Positions 46,001 through 58,282 of a stretch of 64,000 nt of DNA are shown one piece after another (position 1 is the first letter of the stretch; each line of letters opens with the position of its first letter). Source of the DNA: Inia geoffrensis (lineage: Eukaryota; Chordata; Mammalia; Artiodactyla; Iniidae); contig CM070905.1 of NCBI GenBank assembly GCA_036417435.1, positions 68,713,092-68,777,091 on the forward strand. Reading direction: 5' to 3'. A program made the position numbers and the translations under genes. The notes under the pieces were generated by a model. It did no database searches. It had not been told where the DNA came from and was given only the letters and a program-made list of their open reading frames with translations.

Positions 46001-48849
46001 TTTTATATCTAAACTAGAAATCTTCTAATATTCTCTTTTTAAAAATTTATAGAAATACTCACATTGGTAACTACAGTTTAACTCCTACTGGTTCCTTCAT
46101 TAATGAGTTAAAAATTCTTTGACACGTTCATTCTAAACAAGAGTCAAGTTTTCGAAAAATATGCTTTGAGAAGGTGAATTTGACATACTAAGTTCTATAT
46201 TTTTTAATGTTTACATTGATTCTATATTACTTTGTTATCATAAAAAAAGTCCCAGAGAACTAAATTATATTGTATCTGATATAGCAAAGCTATTTTTTGT
46301 GGGGTGGGGGGATACATTATCTCTTGTAATATTTTAAGACGAGGAAATTCCATTTTTTTGTACTTTCATATCTAAAAATAGTCACAGTTATTTGGTATTG
46401 AGCACCCAGTCCACCCGCAATATATCTGAAATACAGAATATAGATTCAAGATACAGTGGTATTAGGCGATCTCTCAGATATGCTCAAGGGCACTACTGTT
46501 CTCTTGCATTGATCAGAAGTATTTTTACCCTCCCTGACACTATTGGTCATGTCTTCTTACTAAGTTATGCGGACTAGGTCTGTCAGGTAGTCTGTAAGTG
46601 AATGATGGAGAAGAACAGACAGATCAATGCTATATCCTAAACACTCTGATAATAGAAGCTCAGCACCACTTTTCCACTTTTTCCTACCCACACCCTGAAC
46701 ATTCCCTTAAAGGAGAGGGCTACATTCCATTGTCCTACAAAAGATCCTATTACAATGGAAGACCAGTTGCATAAAGGCAATAAAAATTTTCTTAGAAAAA
46801 AAGTTTAGACTTTATTTTTATGTTGTTTTGGGTGAAGCAGAAAAGAAAATTCGGAATAAAAATGGATTTATCCGAATTTTACTTCAAGGATTTCCTAAAT
46901 GGAAAAAGAAACCTCATCTTTTGCTACATTCCTGTTGCATTTGTGAGTACAAGACTGAAGAAAAAAATTTTTAATACGAATTCTCTGTGGCAATGAAATT
47001 TGTCACTTAAAGAGAATTCAATTTTTAGACAAAGAAAATGTATCTTGGGTTGCTTTGGGTTTTGAAGAGTTTCTAATTCTTTCTAGTAATTCTTTTTTTT
47101 CCTTGCTGACATTTTCAGTTTGCACAAATTGTACCAACCATTAGAGAAATTTTAAGGATTTCCAAAAAAGTAGTGTTAGGCCTAGCAGTCTTTCATGGAA
47201 GGATCTTTATACAGCATTTAAAAGTTTGAAGAAAAACACAAGATAATTGTCTATCCTACCTTCAAAGGATAAGCTTAGGCTGTGCTGAATAGTGAGATCA
47301 TAATATGTTGATGCTGTTTCTGAAATTGTCAATTGTTCTGAGGTTTCAAAGATATTGGTTAGCCTGTTTCTAAGGGGCTAAAAGTTTCCGAAATAAATTC
47401 TCAGGTGGAGAAATTCTTGTTTGGAACTTTAGAGAAGGAAGCTATTAAACTATAAGAAGATTAATTTAAATGTGCTGATTCATTAGCTAAATGAATAAAA
47501 ACCAGCTGTGTTCATTCTAACAAAATGACTAGAATGAAATGTCCAAAAAAATATGTGAGATGTGCCAGCATGAAGATTAGTATAGTCATTTGGACACTGT
47601 ATACATTTGCTCTCAGCAGGGCTCTATCACAGGTATTTTTATATCACAGAGATTAGGAAGCATTCCATCCCCCAAAAAGATCAAGTACAAAATGAGGTGA
47701 CTGGAGGCCCAGTTGCATTCTCCTATAAAATAGAGGGACAAGTGCCCTAACACACTCCAGAGGGAGCCCCCCCAACTCAGAGCTCCCACACTTTTCTTCC
47801 ATTACATTTCTCTGTTGGTTAAATAATACGCTGTAGATATTTCTGTTAGTTTATTTCCCTCCTTCCTCTTGATGACTGCTGGCTCCACTGAGCCCTTCAA
47901 CTTGAATGAATTTGACAATAAATTAGTTGTATATTTTCTGCAATCCATTTCCTTTCAGCTGGTTTTTATGTTTTCTGAAATAAAACTCTAAGAAGGAAAA
48001 TGTCTCATGTGACTTATTTAGCTGATTTTTATGCATGAATATGTGTATGTGTGTATATGAAGAGAATTTTACTTGGAAAGAGTATTTCTTCAATTTAGAG
48101 AAGTAGCTGTATGTTAGACAATTCTAAAAACATCTTATGCCTCCATTCTTTTATGACTTTATCCATCTAGGCAAACTCAAAAGCATAAGGGAAAAATATG
48201 TTTCTAATGCACCAGAGAACATTTTGGCCTTAGATTTAAAATTTCCAATTCAAGCAACAGAGAAAGAAAGAAAAAAATGGCCCCTAAGGAATGGATTGAA
48301 ACTGAAAAATAATTCAAAGGAACATTTGTTTTGGTTCTTAAATCACTTAGTCACACAAAAAGAGAAGTCAGTGTAGAAGAAAAGAATTTGTACAATTATT
48401 TTAATGCAATTTGCAGGAAATATTAGGCTACTTTCAAAGACTAGGCATTTTAAATTTGCAAAATCTAAATGATCCTGGTATTACTAATTCCCTATTGTGT
48501 TTTATTCTCACTCCTACTTATACTCCTATTTAATGATTTCTTTTAATAATGATTATTATTAAGGCATACTTTGAAAAAAACGTAGTGCCTTAAAGTATTT
48601 AATGGCAAATAGCTCCATATGGCCATTCCCACACTTTTCCAATTTATTCTGTCAAGTGGAAAATAGTTATGCATCTATGGATATAAGAAGTTAAAAGTCT
48701 TAAGACCAATGCCTTTGCTTAGAGGAAATTTAACATCTTTATATTTCAATCCTACATACTTGTTTCAAATCACAGTAATAAATGCTGTCAAACTCATACC
48801 TGTAATTAAATATTTTACAGGCCTGAAATATTATTTGCACTTATCCTCA
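43019..48849. other. Large insertion-poor interval, no gene recognised
   Basis: 5.8 kb with no SINE, no young L1 and no old repeat that I can name. It contains a T tract at about 44850-44872, a 22-base tandem duplication at about 44511-44554 (gaattattcattgc twice) and a G-rich run near 46300-46310. Frames are at most 79 codons (48137-48376) and lack domains. Whether it holds conserved regulatory DNA or undetected ancient repeats cannot be told by eye. Confidence 0.45.
44511..44554. repeat. 22-bp tandem duplication
   Basis: The block gaattattcattgc at 44511 recurs at 44533, with period 22. Short local duplication. Confidence 0.85.
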
Positions 48850-48866
48850 AGTAAATCACTATTTTA

Positions 48867-49577
48867 TTATTTTTTATTTTTTTTAAACATCTTTATTGGA
48901 GTATAATTGCTTTACAATGGTGTGTTAGCTTCTGCTTGATAACAAAGTGAATCAGCTATACATATACATATATCCGCATAACTCCTCCCTCTTGTGCCTC
49001 CCTCCCTCCCACCCTCCATATCCCACCCCTCTAGGTGGTCACAAAGCACCGAGATGATCTCCCTGTGCTATGTGGCTGCTTCCCACTAGCTATCTATTTT
49101 ACATTTGGCAGTGTATATATGTCCATGCCACTCTCTCACTTTGCCCCAGCTTACCCTTCCCCCTCCCCGAACGCTCAAGTCCATTCTCTAGTAGGTCTGT
49201 GTCTTTATTCCCATCTTGCCCCTAAGTTCTTCATGACCATTTTTTTTTTTTTTTTTTTTAGATTCTATATGTATAGGTTAGCATACGGTATTTGTTTTTC
49301 CCTTTATGACTTACTTCACTCTGTATGACAGACTCTAGGTCCATCCACCTTACTACAAATAATTTTGTTTCTTTTTATGGCTAAGTAATATTCCATTGTA
49401 TATATGTGCCACATCTTCTTTATCCATTCATCTGTTGATGGACACTTAGGTTGCTTCCATGTCCTGGCTACTGTAAATAGAGCTGTAGTGAACATTGTGG
49501 CACATGACTCCTTTTGAATTATGGTTTTCTCAGGGTATATGCCCAGTAGTGGGATTGCTGGGTCGGATGGTAGTTCT
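48867..49577 (-). mobile_element. Recent L1, 3' 0.7 kb, antisense
   Basis: It covers the 3' UTR and the last part of ORF2 on the minus strand, ending near 'gggattgctgggtcggatgg'. The target-site duplication is 48850-48866 and 49578-49594 (17 bases, one mismatch: agtaaatcNctatttta). A second T tract at about 49240-49259 lies where ORF2 ends, at the same place as the T tract in L1 copy 1 (7862-7879). Confidence 0.95.
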
Positions 49578-49594
49578 AGTAAATCGCTATTTTA

Positions 49595-50099
49595 AATTAT
49601 ATGTATGTGTGTGTCACCACATGATACAGACACATATGTATATGCATTTAACCATAAAATGACAGAATTCTCAATTCATCTACTAAAAAATAAGGTGAGA
49701 GGAGACAATTATAATAATTTTCTTGGGGAAACGGAATCTAACATATGAAATAATTTGCCTGAAGTATTGATATTTAGGAATTGACATTTAGGAATTGACA
49801 TTTAGGTACCATTATTGATAACAATATCAACAATATGCTGGTTTACTAAAAATTAATATATCTGAATTTTACCTATTTGGTAAAAAACTACTTAGTATAC
49901 TAATGGCCTCTCTTGGGCAAAATAGTCTGATAATTCAGATAACGGAGAGGCAATGGGGGAAAAAGCTTTTCTTTCAGAAACTGGTAAAAAGAATATGCTC
50001 GTTCTTGAATATATCAAGGGATAAAATCATCTCCTTAAGAAAATAAATAGGGAAGGATGGAATACATGTAAATACAATTTTATAAGAGCTCCTCTTTTA
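49595..50099. other. No gene; three 14-bp tandem units at 49766-49807
   Basis: AT-rich DNA. At 49766-49807 the unit attgacatttagga occurs three times in a row (first copy with T for C, last with a final T). No gene. Confidence 0.6.
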
Positions 50100-50745
50100 A
50101 TCAAACTTTTATTACCATCTTAATACCTGGCAAAAGATACCACAACCCACAGAGCAGAAAAAACATTTGCAGTATATATATTTAACAAAAAAATGACATC
50201 CAAAACAAATTTACTATAGGAGAAAGAAAGAAAATCCAATAGAAGAATGTACAAAAGACTCAAGCAGATATTCGCAAAAGATACTAGATATTTAAAAAGC
50301 CAACAAATATCTGAAAAGGTATTCCTTATTGTTACTTATAAATCTCTAGATTGACTAAAATGTAACATACTTCCAGAAAAATACAACACAGTAACAGGAA
50401 TGATTTGCAACTATTAACACATGCAACAGCATGGACAAATTTCACAAGTAAAATGTTGAGACAAAGAAGTCAGAAACAAAAGTGTACATAATATATGTTT
50501 CTATTAATATCAAAAAAGGCAGAACTAATCTAAGCTCTTAGAAGTCAAGATAGCAGTTATCTTTATTGCTAGGGGTATTAAGTGTAACACAGTACCCAAG
50601 AAAGATTTCTGGTAGCCTAATAATGCCCTGTCTCTCGGCCTGGGTGCTAGCTCCAGTACTGTGTTCAATTTGGTGAATACTCATTGAGTGTGACCCTTGA
50701 GATATGTTCTTTGCTTTATGAAAGTTAAAAAAATGAAAGCTTGTC
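50100..50745 (+). mobile_element. Old L1M ORF2 C-terminus and 3' UTR, sense
   Basis: Order seen: 'aaaagactcaagcagatattc', 'gccaacaaatatctgaaaaggt', 'acacatgcaacagcatggac', 'aaatgttgagacaaagaagtcag', then 3' UTR 'cctgggtgctagctccag', 'tactgtgttcaatttggtgaa', 'actcattgagtgtga'. Much of the middle is deleted and it is diverged. Confidence 0.65.
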
Positions 50746-52774
50746 TTCTGAACATTGCTATGAGAATGAAGAAAGACAAAATATTGTGGAGAGAATTATA
50801 TTTATGAAAAAATAATATATAAAACTATTTGTTTGTAACTCTTACTATTTCAAAGATAGCTCTACGATAAACTTCTTTGAACCAAAGGTTTCTTTTCAAA
50901 TAATTATCATTCATAATTAAAATAAAAATCAGAGTTTTACTGTACCTGTATTTGGTTTTAGTTACCAAATATATCAATATATAATATAGCAATTAACAGT
51001 GTACCTACATTTAAAAAAAAAAATGGAAGGATTCATTGTGGTTGGCCCCATTATATCCCCTTCAGTTCACTTATATGGCCTCTGATGTGGATGACGATGT
51101 AAAGAATTACAGTGTTATCAAAATGGTAATCTTAATTAAAACTGCCGTGCCCCATATGCAATAACTCAGATTAGCACAGTCTTTGGCACTTAGCATGCAG
51201 CAATTGATTTGGCAAAAATTTCCCTCTTGAGCTCCAAGATGGGGAGGCCAAAAGCAGTTTGCTTTTATATGTTAAGGCCAGCAGTACAACTTCAATGTGG
51301 AACTCAGATTAATTCTCTTCTTCTATCATAATATATCCACAGACTTTGATTTTCTTTGATATGCCACACAAAATCACATATGATGTTCTTATATGTGGTC
51401 TACAGAATATCACACACAATCTACTATCAATAACACCATACTGATCCTGGTGAGCAGAATGCTACAAGTATCCTAGATAACCTAGTAATTCATCGTCAGA
51501 ATATCAAAGATATTTCTTGGAGCTGGCTTGCAACAGCTCGTGAGATCCAAATGTGCATAGTTCTTCACAAGTACACATTTTGGAATGCCCCTTTGATAAT
51601 CTGAAATCAGCCATGGTGGGAGTATTTCCATGAAAGAATTTACATATCTAAAAACCGCTACTTTTTTTTTTTTCCCCTAGAGAGCTGACTGTTAAACATT
51701 TACCAGTACGCTACTGGAGAAACTCTACAGATATTAAGGGGTTTACTGCACTGGTGAAATTTCGGGGTTCTGGACGACAATGTTCTATGATGTTTTGGGA
51801 TATCTAAGATAAGAAGCAAGACCTTTACATTGTACTTTCTGCTACAAAAAACTAAGACAACAGTTTTCGGCCTTTTGAGATTTCCGAAGTAGCATATAAT
51901 ACACTTGAGAATAATATCCTAGCTCATTTATCACAAGTTGTGAATGGTTGCTAGCTGAGAGTAGATCCCAAAGGAAAAGAGGGATCTGAAGCAAGTTCTA
52001 AACTGCCATCCATAAGCTATGTTACTGAGTTACTAAGTCATGTGATCATGGGTTATTTCAGAAAATCATCATGCAATGGAAATCAATTAATCAGGACAGA
52101 ACTTAAGAAGTTCTCAAAAGCACAAGAAAATTACATACATTAAATCTTTTACTCCACATCAAACCTTATGCCATAGATAGTATGACTTAGAAAGTTTTAA
52201 AATAAAAGGAGAGAAAAAGCTACATGAGAAAATCATGAAAAATAAAGATGGTGAATTATAATTTTCAAGCCAAGTAGCATTCACAGCAAAAAGCAATAAA
52301 TGTGAAAAGAAGTCACACTCTAATATAAACAAGTCTGTATATTACAAAGGCATAAGGATTAAAAACGTGTCAACAGTGGAGCAATAACATTATACATCTA
52401 GTGAAAATGAGCCCAAATTCAGTCTATGTACCTCTAACCAGTAATAATCAAGTATCAACAAACCAAAATGAAAAATCACATTCTACACAAATAACACCCT
52501 CACTATAGTTTGATGACAGAGAATGCAGAGGCTTTAAAATAACTTGAGTAAAGAAAAATAATAATTCACCACATAGCGGCATATGATCTCTCACACTATC
52601 ATGTCACTTCCTCCCTGTCAAGAGGCTTATGGGAACGAAAACAAAGGATGAAAAACCACAGCAAAGAGAAGAAGGAGCCTAAGCTATTGGTGTTACACTT
52701 GCTTTTTAAAAGGAATTTAAAATTTTTCCTCATTGCTATTGCTTTGGAATGATTTATAGAGCAATGAGACAATC
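50746..52774. other. No gene seen
   Basis: 2 kb of unique-looking DNA without a recognised repeat. Frames stay short. About 51030-51900 has a more mixed composition. Confidence 0.45.
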
Positions 52775-53170
52775 TGGTTTTTGAAGGTTTGGTAGAATTC
52801 CTTTGTGAAACCATTTGGGCCTGGCACTTCTGTGCCAGTTCCTTAATAATCTTCTTGATTAGGAAATTGCCCTATTGAAGCTACTGGGGTTAATTCTGTT
52901 AAGCTGTATTTCCCTAAGAAATTACCCATTTCATTGAGGTTTTCAAATTTATGTGCATAGAGGTCTGCAAAGTAGTCTCTTTAAATTTCTTATGTTTCAA
53001 TGGTTATCCTTGGTATTTCTTAGTTTGAATATTTATGCCTTCTTCTGTTTTCTCTTCATCAATTTAGCTAATGGTGGGTTTGTTTTATACCATATATCCA
53101 TCATTAATGAAAAATTTATTGTATTTGCCTTATGATCATTGTGTACTTCTTTAATCTAGAAATTCATTTT
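52775..53170 (-). mobile_element. Old L1M ORF2 fragment, antisense
   Basis: The antisense polymerase N-terminal region, with blocks 'ggtttggtagaattcctttg', 'accatttgggcctggcac', 'ttcattgaggttttcaaattt', 'aatttagctaatggtgggtttg'. Diverged. Confidence 0.7.
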
Positions 53171-53219
53171 CTACCAGGAAATCTATGAATATGCTTCATT
53201 GCTAACATGGTTCAAAGGA

Positions 53220-53425
53220 GGAAAAAAATCATGAATTAAAGAAATGTCAAATTCTATACTATAGATCACTGTTCAGTCCTGATTATAAAACAAAACTCTT
53301 ATTAAAATATCAGAAGAATATTACTTAACATAATTTATAATCAGATGATAAAAATCATGCTAAATGGTAAAAAACAGAGACATTTCTATTAACTGAAAAA
53401 GTACTGTAATAACTACTGCTAGGAA
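53220..53425 (+). mobile_element. Old L1M ORF2 fragment, sense
   Basis: The blocks 'aagaatattacttaacataat' and 'catgctaaatggtaaaaaac' match sense ORF2 from a later part of the polymerase domain. Opposite in orientation to the preceding fragment, so either a rearranged copy or a separate one. Confidence 0.5.
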
Positions 53426-54394
53426 TACTTTTATTTACCTGAAAAGTGTTAGCTAATATAGATTAGAGGAAAAAATAAGAGCTACAATATTTAATCAATG
53501 GGAACATTATTAAAGTCTCACAAAGTAAATCAGTGATTATAAAACTTTTTTGTGCATCAGTTTCCTTTGGGAATCTGATAATTATTATTCTTTCCTGGGG
53601 AAAAAATGCCATATAATCTTCAAAGTTACAAAATTTTGTATGAAACATATTTTATCCCTTTGAAATTCAGTTATTGTTTATATATAATACAGAAACAGTA
53701 TTACAAAGACATATTTCTCCTACAATTTTTTTATCAAAAAGTTGATTACCACATCAGAGAAAAGGAAATTAATACAAGTTATACAATAAAGCAAAAGTAA
53801 AATTTAATTACAGTCAAAAGTGATTTTCAAAATAAATATGCTATAATGAAGTTTAAATAAGTATTTGAAAATGTGGAAGAGTTTGAAAAATGACAGTGCA
53901 CATGTAACTGTTCCTATTTAACCAGTTTTATTTTTATTTTAATGGCCATACGTGCTGAAAATTCATACTCACAAATATATACGAGAACAAAAAATATCAA
54001 GGCTTTCTTTGACAAAGAGGTCTAAACTGAGGAATATCAGAATTCTCAAATAATCTTCAAGGTGAATTTATGCTATAATTGCCTTTGGACTTACGCCAAT
54101 TAAATAATACCTATCTGGGTTTGAAAAGTGCTATTTATTTCTGCAAAGAAACAACTGAGAAACCACCTTCAAGGGTGAGGTAATCTGAGCAGGTAACCCT
54201 CAAAAGAGTTTTACAATGTTTCCAGGTGACAACATTTTAACTTTCAGAGACAATAAAAACAATTGTCATTCTAGATCCCTACATTTCTAACATATTTAAA
54301 AGAGATGTAGAATATTTTAAGAAAATATCAATATGCCCACACATAGGTTAATTAATTTGAAATCTCATTAAGTTAATGTTTTTTCTAAACATAT
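53426..54394. other. No gene seen
   Basis: Nearly 1 kb of AT-rich DNA with frames of at most 64 codons. Confidence 0.5.
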
Positions 54395-54540
54395 ATAAAG
54401 AAAAAATTGACTCAATAAAGAGAAAATATGAATAAATCAATAACTGCAGAAAATGTTGAAAGAATTAAAAAATTACATCCAAATAAAGCTCTGGGATAAT
54501 ATAACTCACCAGTGAGTTCTTTCAAGCTTTAAAAAACAGC
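54395..54540 (+). mobile_element. Old L1M ORF2 fragment, sense
   Basis: The blocks 'attaaaaaattacatccaaa', 'aagctctgggataatataac' and 'tcaccagtgagttctttcaa' correspond to the ORF2 polymerase N-terminal region. Short and diverged. Confidence 0.55.
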
Positions 54541-54666
54541 TAATTGCACATTATATAATTCATACATGCATTTTAAAGTTTTTTAGGTTAACAGTATATC
54601 TAAAACCTAATTTGGGTGATGGGAATTTATTACATGTATGTATAAAGAAATTAAAAACTGAAATAG

Positions 54667-54700
54667 GGCTTCCCTGGTGGCGCAGTTGTTGAGAGTCTAT
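54667..54700 (+). mobile_element. CHR-type SINE, only the first ~34 bases
   Basis: It contains 'gggcttccctggtggcgcag' (54667-54686) and 'gttgttgagagtct', nearly identical to the young SINE head with its A-box region. It then stops abruptly: no B box, no tail. Loss of the 3' side is the reverse of normal retroposon truncation. Confidence 0.85.
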
Positions 54701-54959
54701 GATACTAGAATCATTCACATTAAAATTAGAATGTTGCTGTCAATATTATTTTAACGTCCTTCATTTGGCACATCTGGCCAAAAAAAATGGTTTTGTAAAA
54801 GAGTGTTGTACCAATGAAAAGAATGAATCTATATTTTTGTTCTGTTTTGTTTATGCAAATGCTGTTTGAGTTATTCTGCCTAGTAAATCCAAAGCAATAA
54901 TTTGGAAAATTATAAAAATTATAATTAATGATTTCAGTAAAGTGGATGTGGATCAAGAT

Positions 54960-55174
54960 CAGGGCTGGGAAATGATTACCTACCTACAAACCAAATCAGC
55001 CTACTGACTGTATTTGTTAAGTTTTATTGGAACACAGCCACGTCCATTCCTTCAGGTGTTTTCTATGGCTGCTTTTGCAGGCAGAGTTAGAGAAGTTGTA
55101 CCAGAGACCCTACAGCCTGCCAAAGCCTAAGATATTAATATCTAGCCCTTTACAGAAGCATTTGCTGACCCCTG
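54960..55174. mobile_element. hAT-Charlie-type MITE (MER20-like)
   Basis: It runs from 'cagggctggg' to 'gctgacccctg', with the inner blocks 'aagttttattggaacacagcc', 'tctatggctgcttttgc' and 'agagaccctacagcctgc'. Its 215-base length and 8-base flanks (atcaagat at 54952-54959, accaagag at 55175-55182; 6 of 8 match) fit a non-autonomous hAT element. The name MER20 is from memory and not certain. Confidence 0.75.
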
Positions 55175-55182
55175 ACCAAGAG

Positions 55183-56517
55183 AAAATATTTGATCATCAA
55201 AAATTTTAACCAGCAATTAATAGTTACAGAAAGAAATAACAAAGACAGATACAGGGAGGGAAATTTCTCAGACTTGAAACCTATGGGTTTTCAGACTGTA
55301 AGGGCTCTCTGATTACTCCACATAACACAGGAAGAAAAACACCACAGCAAGTCAGGCAAGATCATAGTGACACTTCAGACCTACATTCAGATCTCCTTTC
55401 CAGAGAAGGAAAAAGATTACATACAAAATTTGCAGAACATTTCTAAAGATAAACATAGAAAACTAAAAGCCGATGAAATAATTCCAGCCTATGACTCTAT
55501 ATATTTAATGTAAAGTCAAGTCATGATTAGACATATAAGGTCTTTAAATGCTTCACTTCAGATCTCTTAGAGAATATACTCCACCAAAATTAGGAAGTAA
55601 GCACCGAAAAGGAAGACATGAGATCCAACAGGGAAGTCAGAGGAAGAAAATTCTCAGGATGATGAGAAAACAGGAATGTTTCAAAGCCATATGTGCAGTA
55701 GGCTTTGTGGAAAACCAGGTCAGATGGGAGCAGGGGGACAGAGAGGTCCCAGACGGACACAGCAAGGGGAAAACAATAAAACTTATAGATGTATATGAAG
55801 TACTGGGCCATACTGAAAATAATTTTACAGTTCTTTGTAAGCATCTGGGTGCTGACTTAGTGATAAGTATACAGAATAAAGCAACTGAAGTGAATGAAGT
55901 AATTCCAAGATAAAGAAAAACTCATAAAAGAAATGAAGTGTTAAACTGACAATTGTGATGCTTACATTAAGATGTAACAAATCTTGTCAGACTGCTTTTA
56001 CTTTTCACACTCTATTGGGACTCTGAGGATAATGTGTTTTGTTATGTACTGCAAATTTGTTGATGGTATCCCTTACTGAACAGAAATCATTAATTCTGTT
56101 GTAATAAAATATATCAATTAAGAAAAATGAAGTGTTAGTATCTTTAGTATATCAATTAAGTGTGAGAGTTCTGACAATGGCTCAACTGCAATATCTGCAA
56201 AACCATAAAAATGTAAACACTGAAATCTGACTTAACCAGGAAGTTGGATATTAGTATTTTAGGAATATGACTACAGAAGTAGAGTCCCAAAGGCAAGATG
56301 AACTCTACAAGCTAAATCCTCTTCTATAATGTAAGTCAATAAGTAATGTCTAACAGTGAAAAATAAAGACAGAGCTCTATAAACTACATTAGTTAGAAAC
56401 ATGGAGACAGTTTTTAAAAGAGGAAGATGGAGGCATAAAGGAAGTAGTAACTGGGAATGGAAAAAAAGGGGCATTTTTATTACCAGCTGTGTATTACTTT
56501 TAGAGATTTAAAAACAA
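55183..56517. other. No gene established; unclassified 121-codon frame
   Basis: A plus frame at 55548-55913 (121 codons, starting MLHFRSLREYTPPKLGSKHR) lies in a purine-rich, mixed-composition region at about 55380-55915. It has no motif I recognise. The texture suggests an old unclassified repeat or retrocopy. The rest is AT-rich with nothing recognised. Confidence 0.35.
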
Positions 56518-57613
56518 AAGATCCTTTTTGACCCACCTCCTAGAGAAATGGAAATAAAAACAAAAATAAGCAAATGGGGCCTAATGAAACTTCAAAGCTT
56601 TTGCACAGCAAAGGAAACCATAAACAAGACCAAAAGACAACCCTCAGAATGGGAGAAAATATTTGCAAATGAAGCAACTGGCAAAGGATTGATCTCCAAA
56701 ATTTATAAGCAGCTCATGCAGCTCAATAACAAAAAAACAAACAACCCAATCCAAAAATGGGCAGATGACCTAAATAGACATTTCTCCAAAGAAGATATAC
56801 AGACTGCCAACAAACACATAAAAGAATGCTCAACATCATTAATCATTAGAGAAATGCAAATCAAAACTACAATGAGATATCATCTCACACCAGTCAGAAT
56901 GGCCATCATCAAAAAATCTAGAAACAATAAATGCTGGAGAGGGTGTGGAGAAAAGCGACACTCTTGCACTGCTGGTGGGAATGTGAATTGGTACAGCCAC
57001 TATGGAGAACAGTATGGAGGTTCCTTAAAAAACTACAAATAGAACTACCATATGACGCAGCAATCCCACTACTGGGCATATACCCTGAGAAAACCACAAT
57101 TCAAAAAGAGTCATGTACCAAAATGTTCATTGCAGCTCTATTTACAATAACCAGGGTATGGAAGCAACCTAAGTGTCCATCAACAGATGAATGGATAAAG
57201 AAGATGTGACACATATATACAATGGAATATTACTCAGCCATAAAAAGAAATGAAATTGAGCTATTTGTAATGAGGTGGACAGACCTAGAGTCTGTCATAC
57301 AGAGTGAAGTAAGTCAGAAAGAGAAAGACAAATACCGTATGCTAACACATATATATATGGAATTTAAGAAAAAAAATGTCATGAAGAACCTAGGGGTAAG
57401 ACAGGAATAAAGACACAGACCTACTAGTGAATGGACTTTAGGATATGGGGAGGGGGAAGGATAAGCTGCGACAAAGCGAGAGAGTGGCACGGACATATAT
57501 ACACTACCAAACGTAAGGTAGGTAGCTAGTGGGAAGCAGTTTCACTTTGTTATAAAGCAGAAACTAACACACCATTGTAAAGCAATTATACTCTAATAAA
57601 GATTAAAAAAAAA
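56518..57613 (+). mobile_element. Recent L1, 5'-truncated (ORF2 C-terminal third and 3' UTR)
   Basis: It starts at 'aagatcctttttgacccacc' within ORF2. The frame 56548-57042 (164 codons) reads the C-terminal part. After a one-base frame change, 56931-57209 continues with the [13 protein letters not shown] cysteine-rich block and [10 protein letters not shown]. 57222-57410 carries [11 protein letters not shown], shifted near its end by an extra AT in the TATA run. The 3' UTR lacks about 150 bases at 57540 compared with sister copies. Short A tail; no clear target-site duplication. Confidence 0.92.
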
Positions 57614-57689
57614 GAGAATTTGTCAATTATGATTCAATAAAGCTGGAGAAAAAGTAATGTAAAATAAAATAAAACCAAAACCTATTATT

Positions 57690-57875
57690 GCTTAAGAATG
57701 CAAGTTCTGTATTTAAAAGGCCTATGTATAACCTGAACTTAGCCACTTACTAACTGCAACTCTGGGTAACTAAATAAATCTGTGTCGATTTTTTTCCTTC
57801 TTAATATAGGTATAGTAATAACAGTAACTACATGTGAGACATAATAGAGGGTAAATGAACTAATACAAGACATTT
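57690..57875 (+). mobile_element. MIR SINE, sense
   Basis: It has the MIR order 'gaacttagccacttactaactgc', 'ctctgggtaactaa', 'tataggtatagtaataacagtaac', 'gagggtaaatgaactaatacaagac'. Diverged. Confidence 0.6.
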
Positions 57876-58282
57876 ATTTTAAAAACATATTTTACTTTGC
57901 TAAAATAGCAATTACAGTTTTTAAGTAATAAATATAAATGAGAAAGCAATATCTTTACAATAGATTTACAAATGAATAATCTGTATTAGTAATGTCTAAG
58001 ACCTATACAAAGTATCACCAAACTGAAAGAGAAAAATTTTGAAAAATCCTGAATATGAAATCAGTCTATTTAAAATCATTATTAATTCTAATAATAAAAG
58101 CTATGTTTTCACGCTGCTGAATCAAACTATTTTATTTGGAGACAACTGCACACAATGTCTTTATGAAGAAGGTGAATAGAACAATTTTCATAAAATTTTA
58201 TAGCTATTTAGAAGACCACTGGTCCTTACATATTTCTTCTTAGGGAGACAATGTTAAACTAATGTATAAAAGAAAAAGAACT
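57876..58282. other. No gene seen
   Basis: AT-rich DNA up to an abrupt rise in GC where L1 copy 2 appears to begin. No frame or motif of note. Confidence 0.5.

Noticed and set aside
55548..55913. 121-codon plus frame, considered as a novel protein
   Set aside because: It is basic and low in recognisable structure, with no family resemblance. The surroundings look like a worn repeat or retrocopy, so there is not enough support to call a gene.
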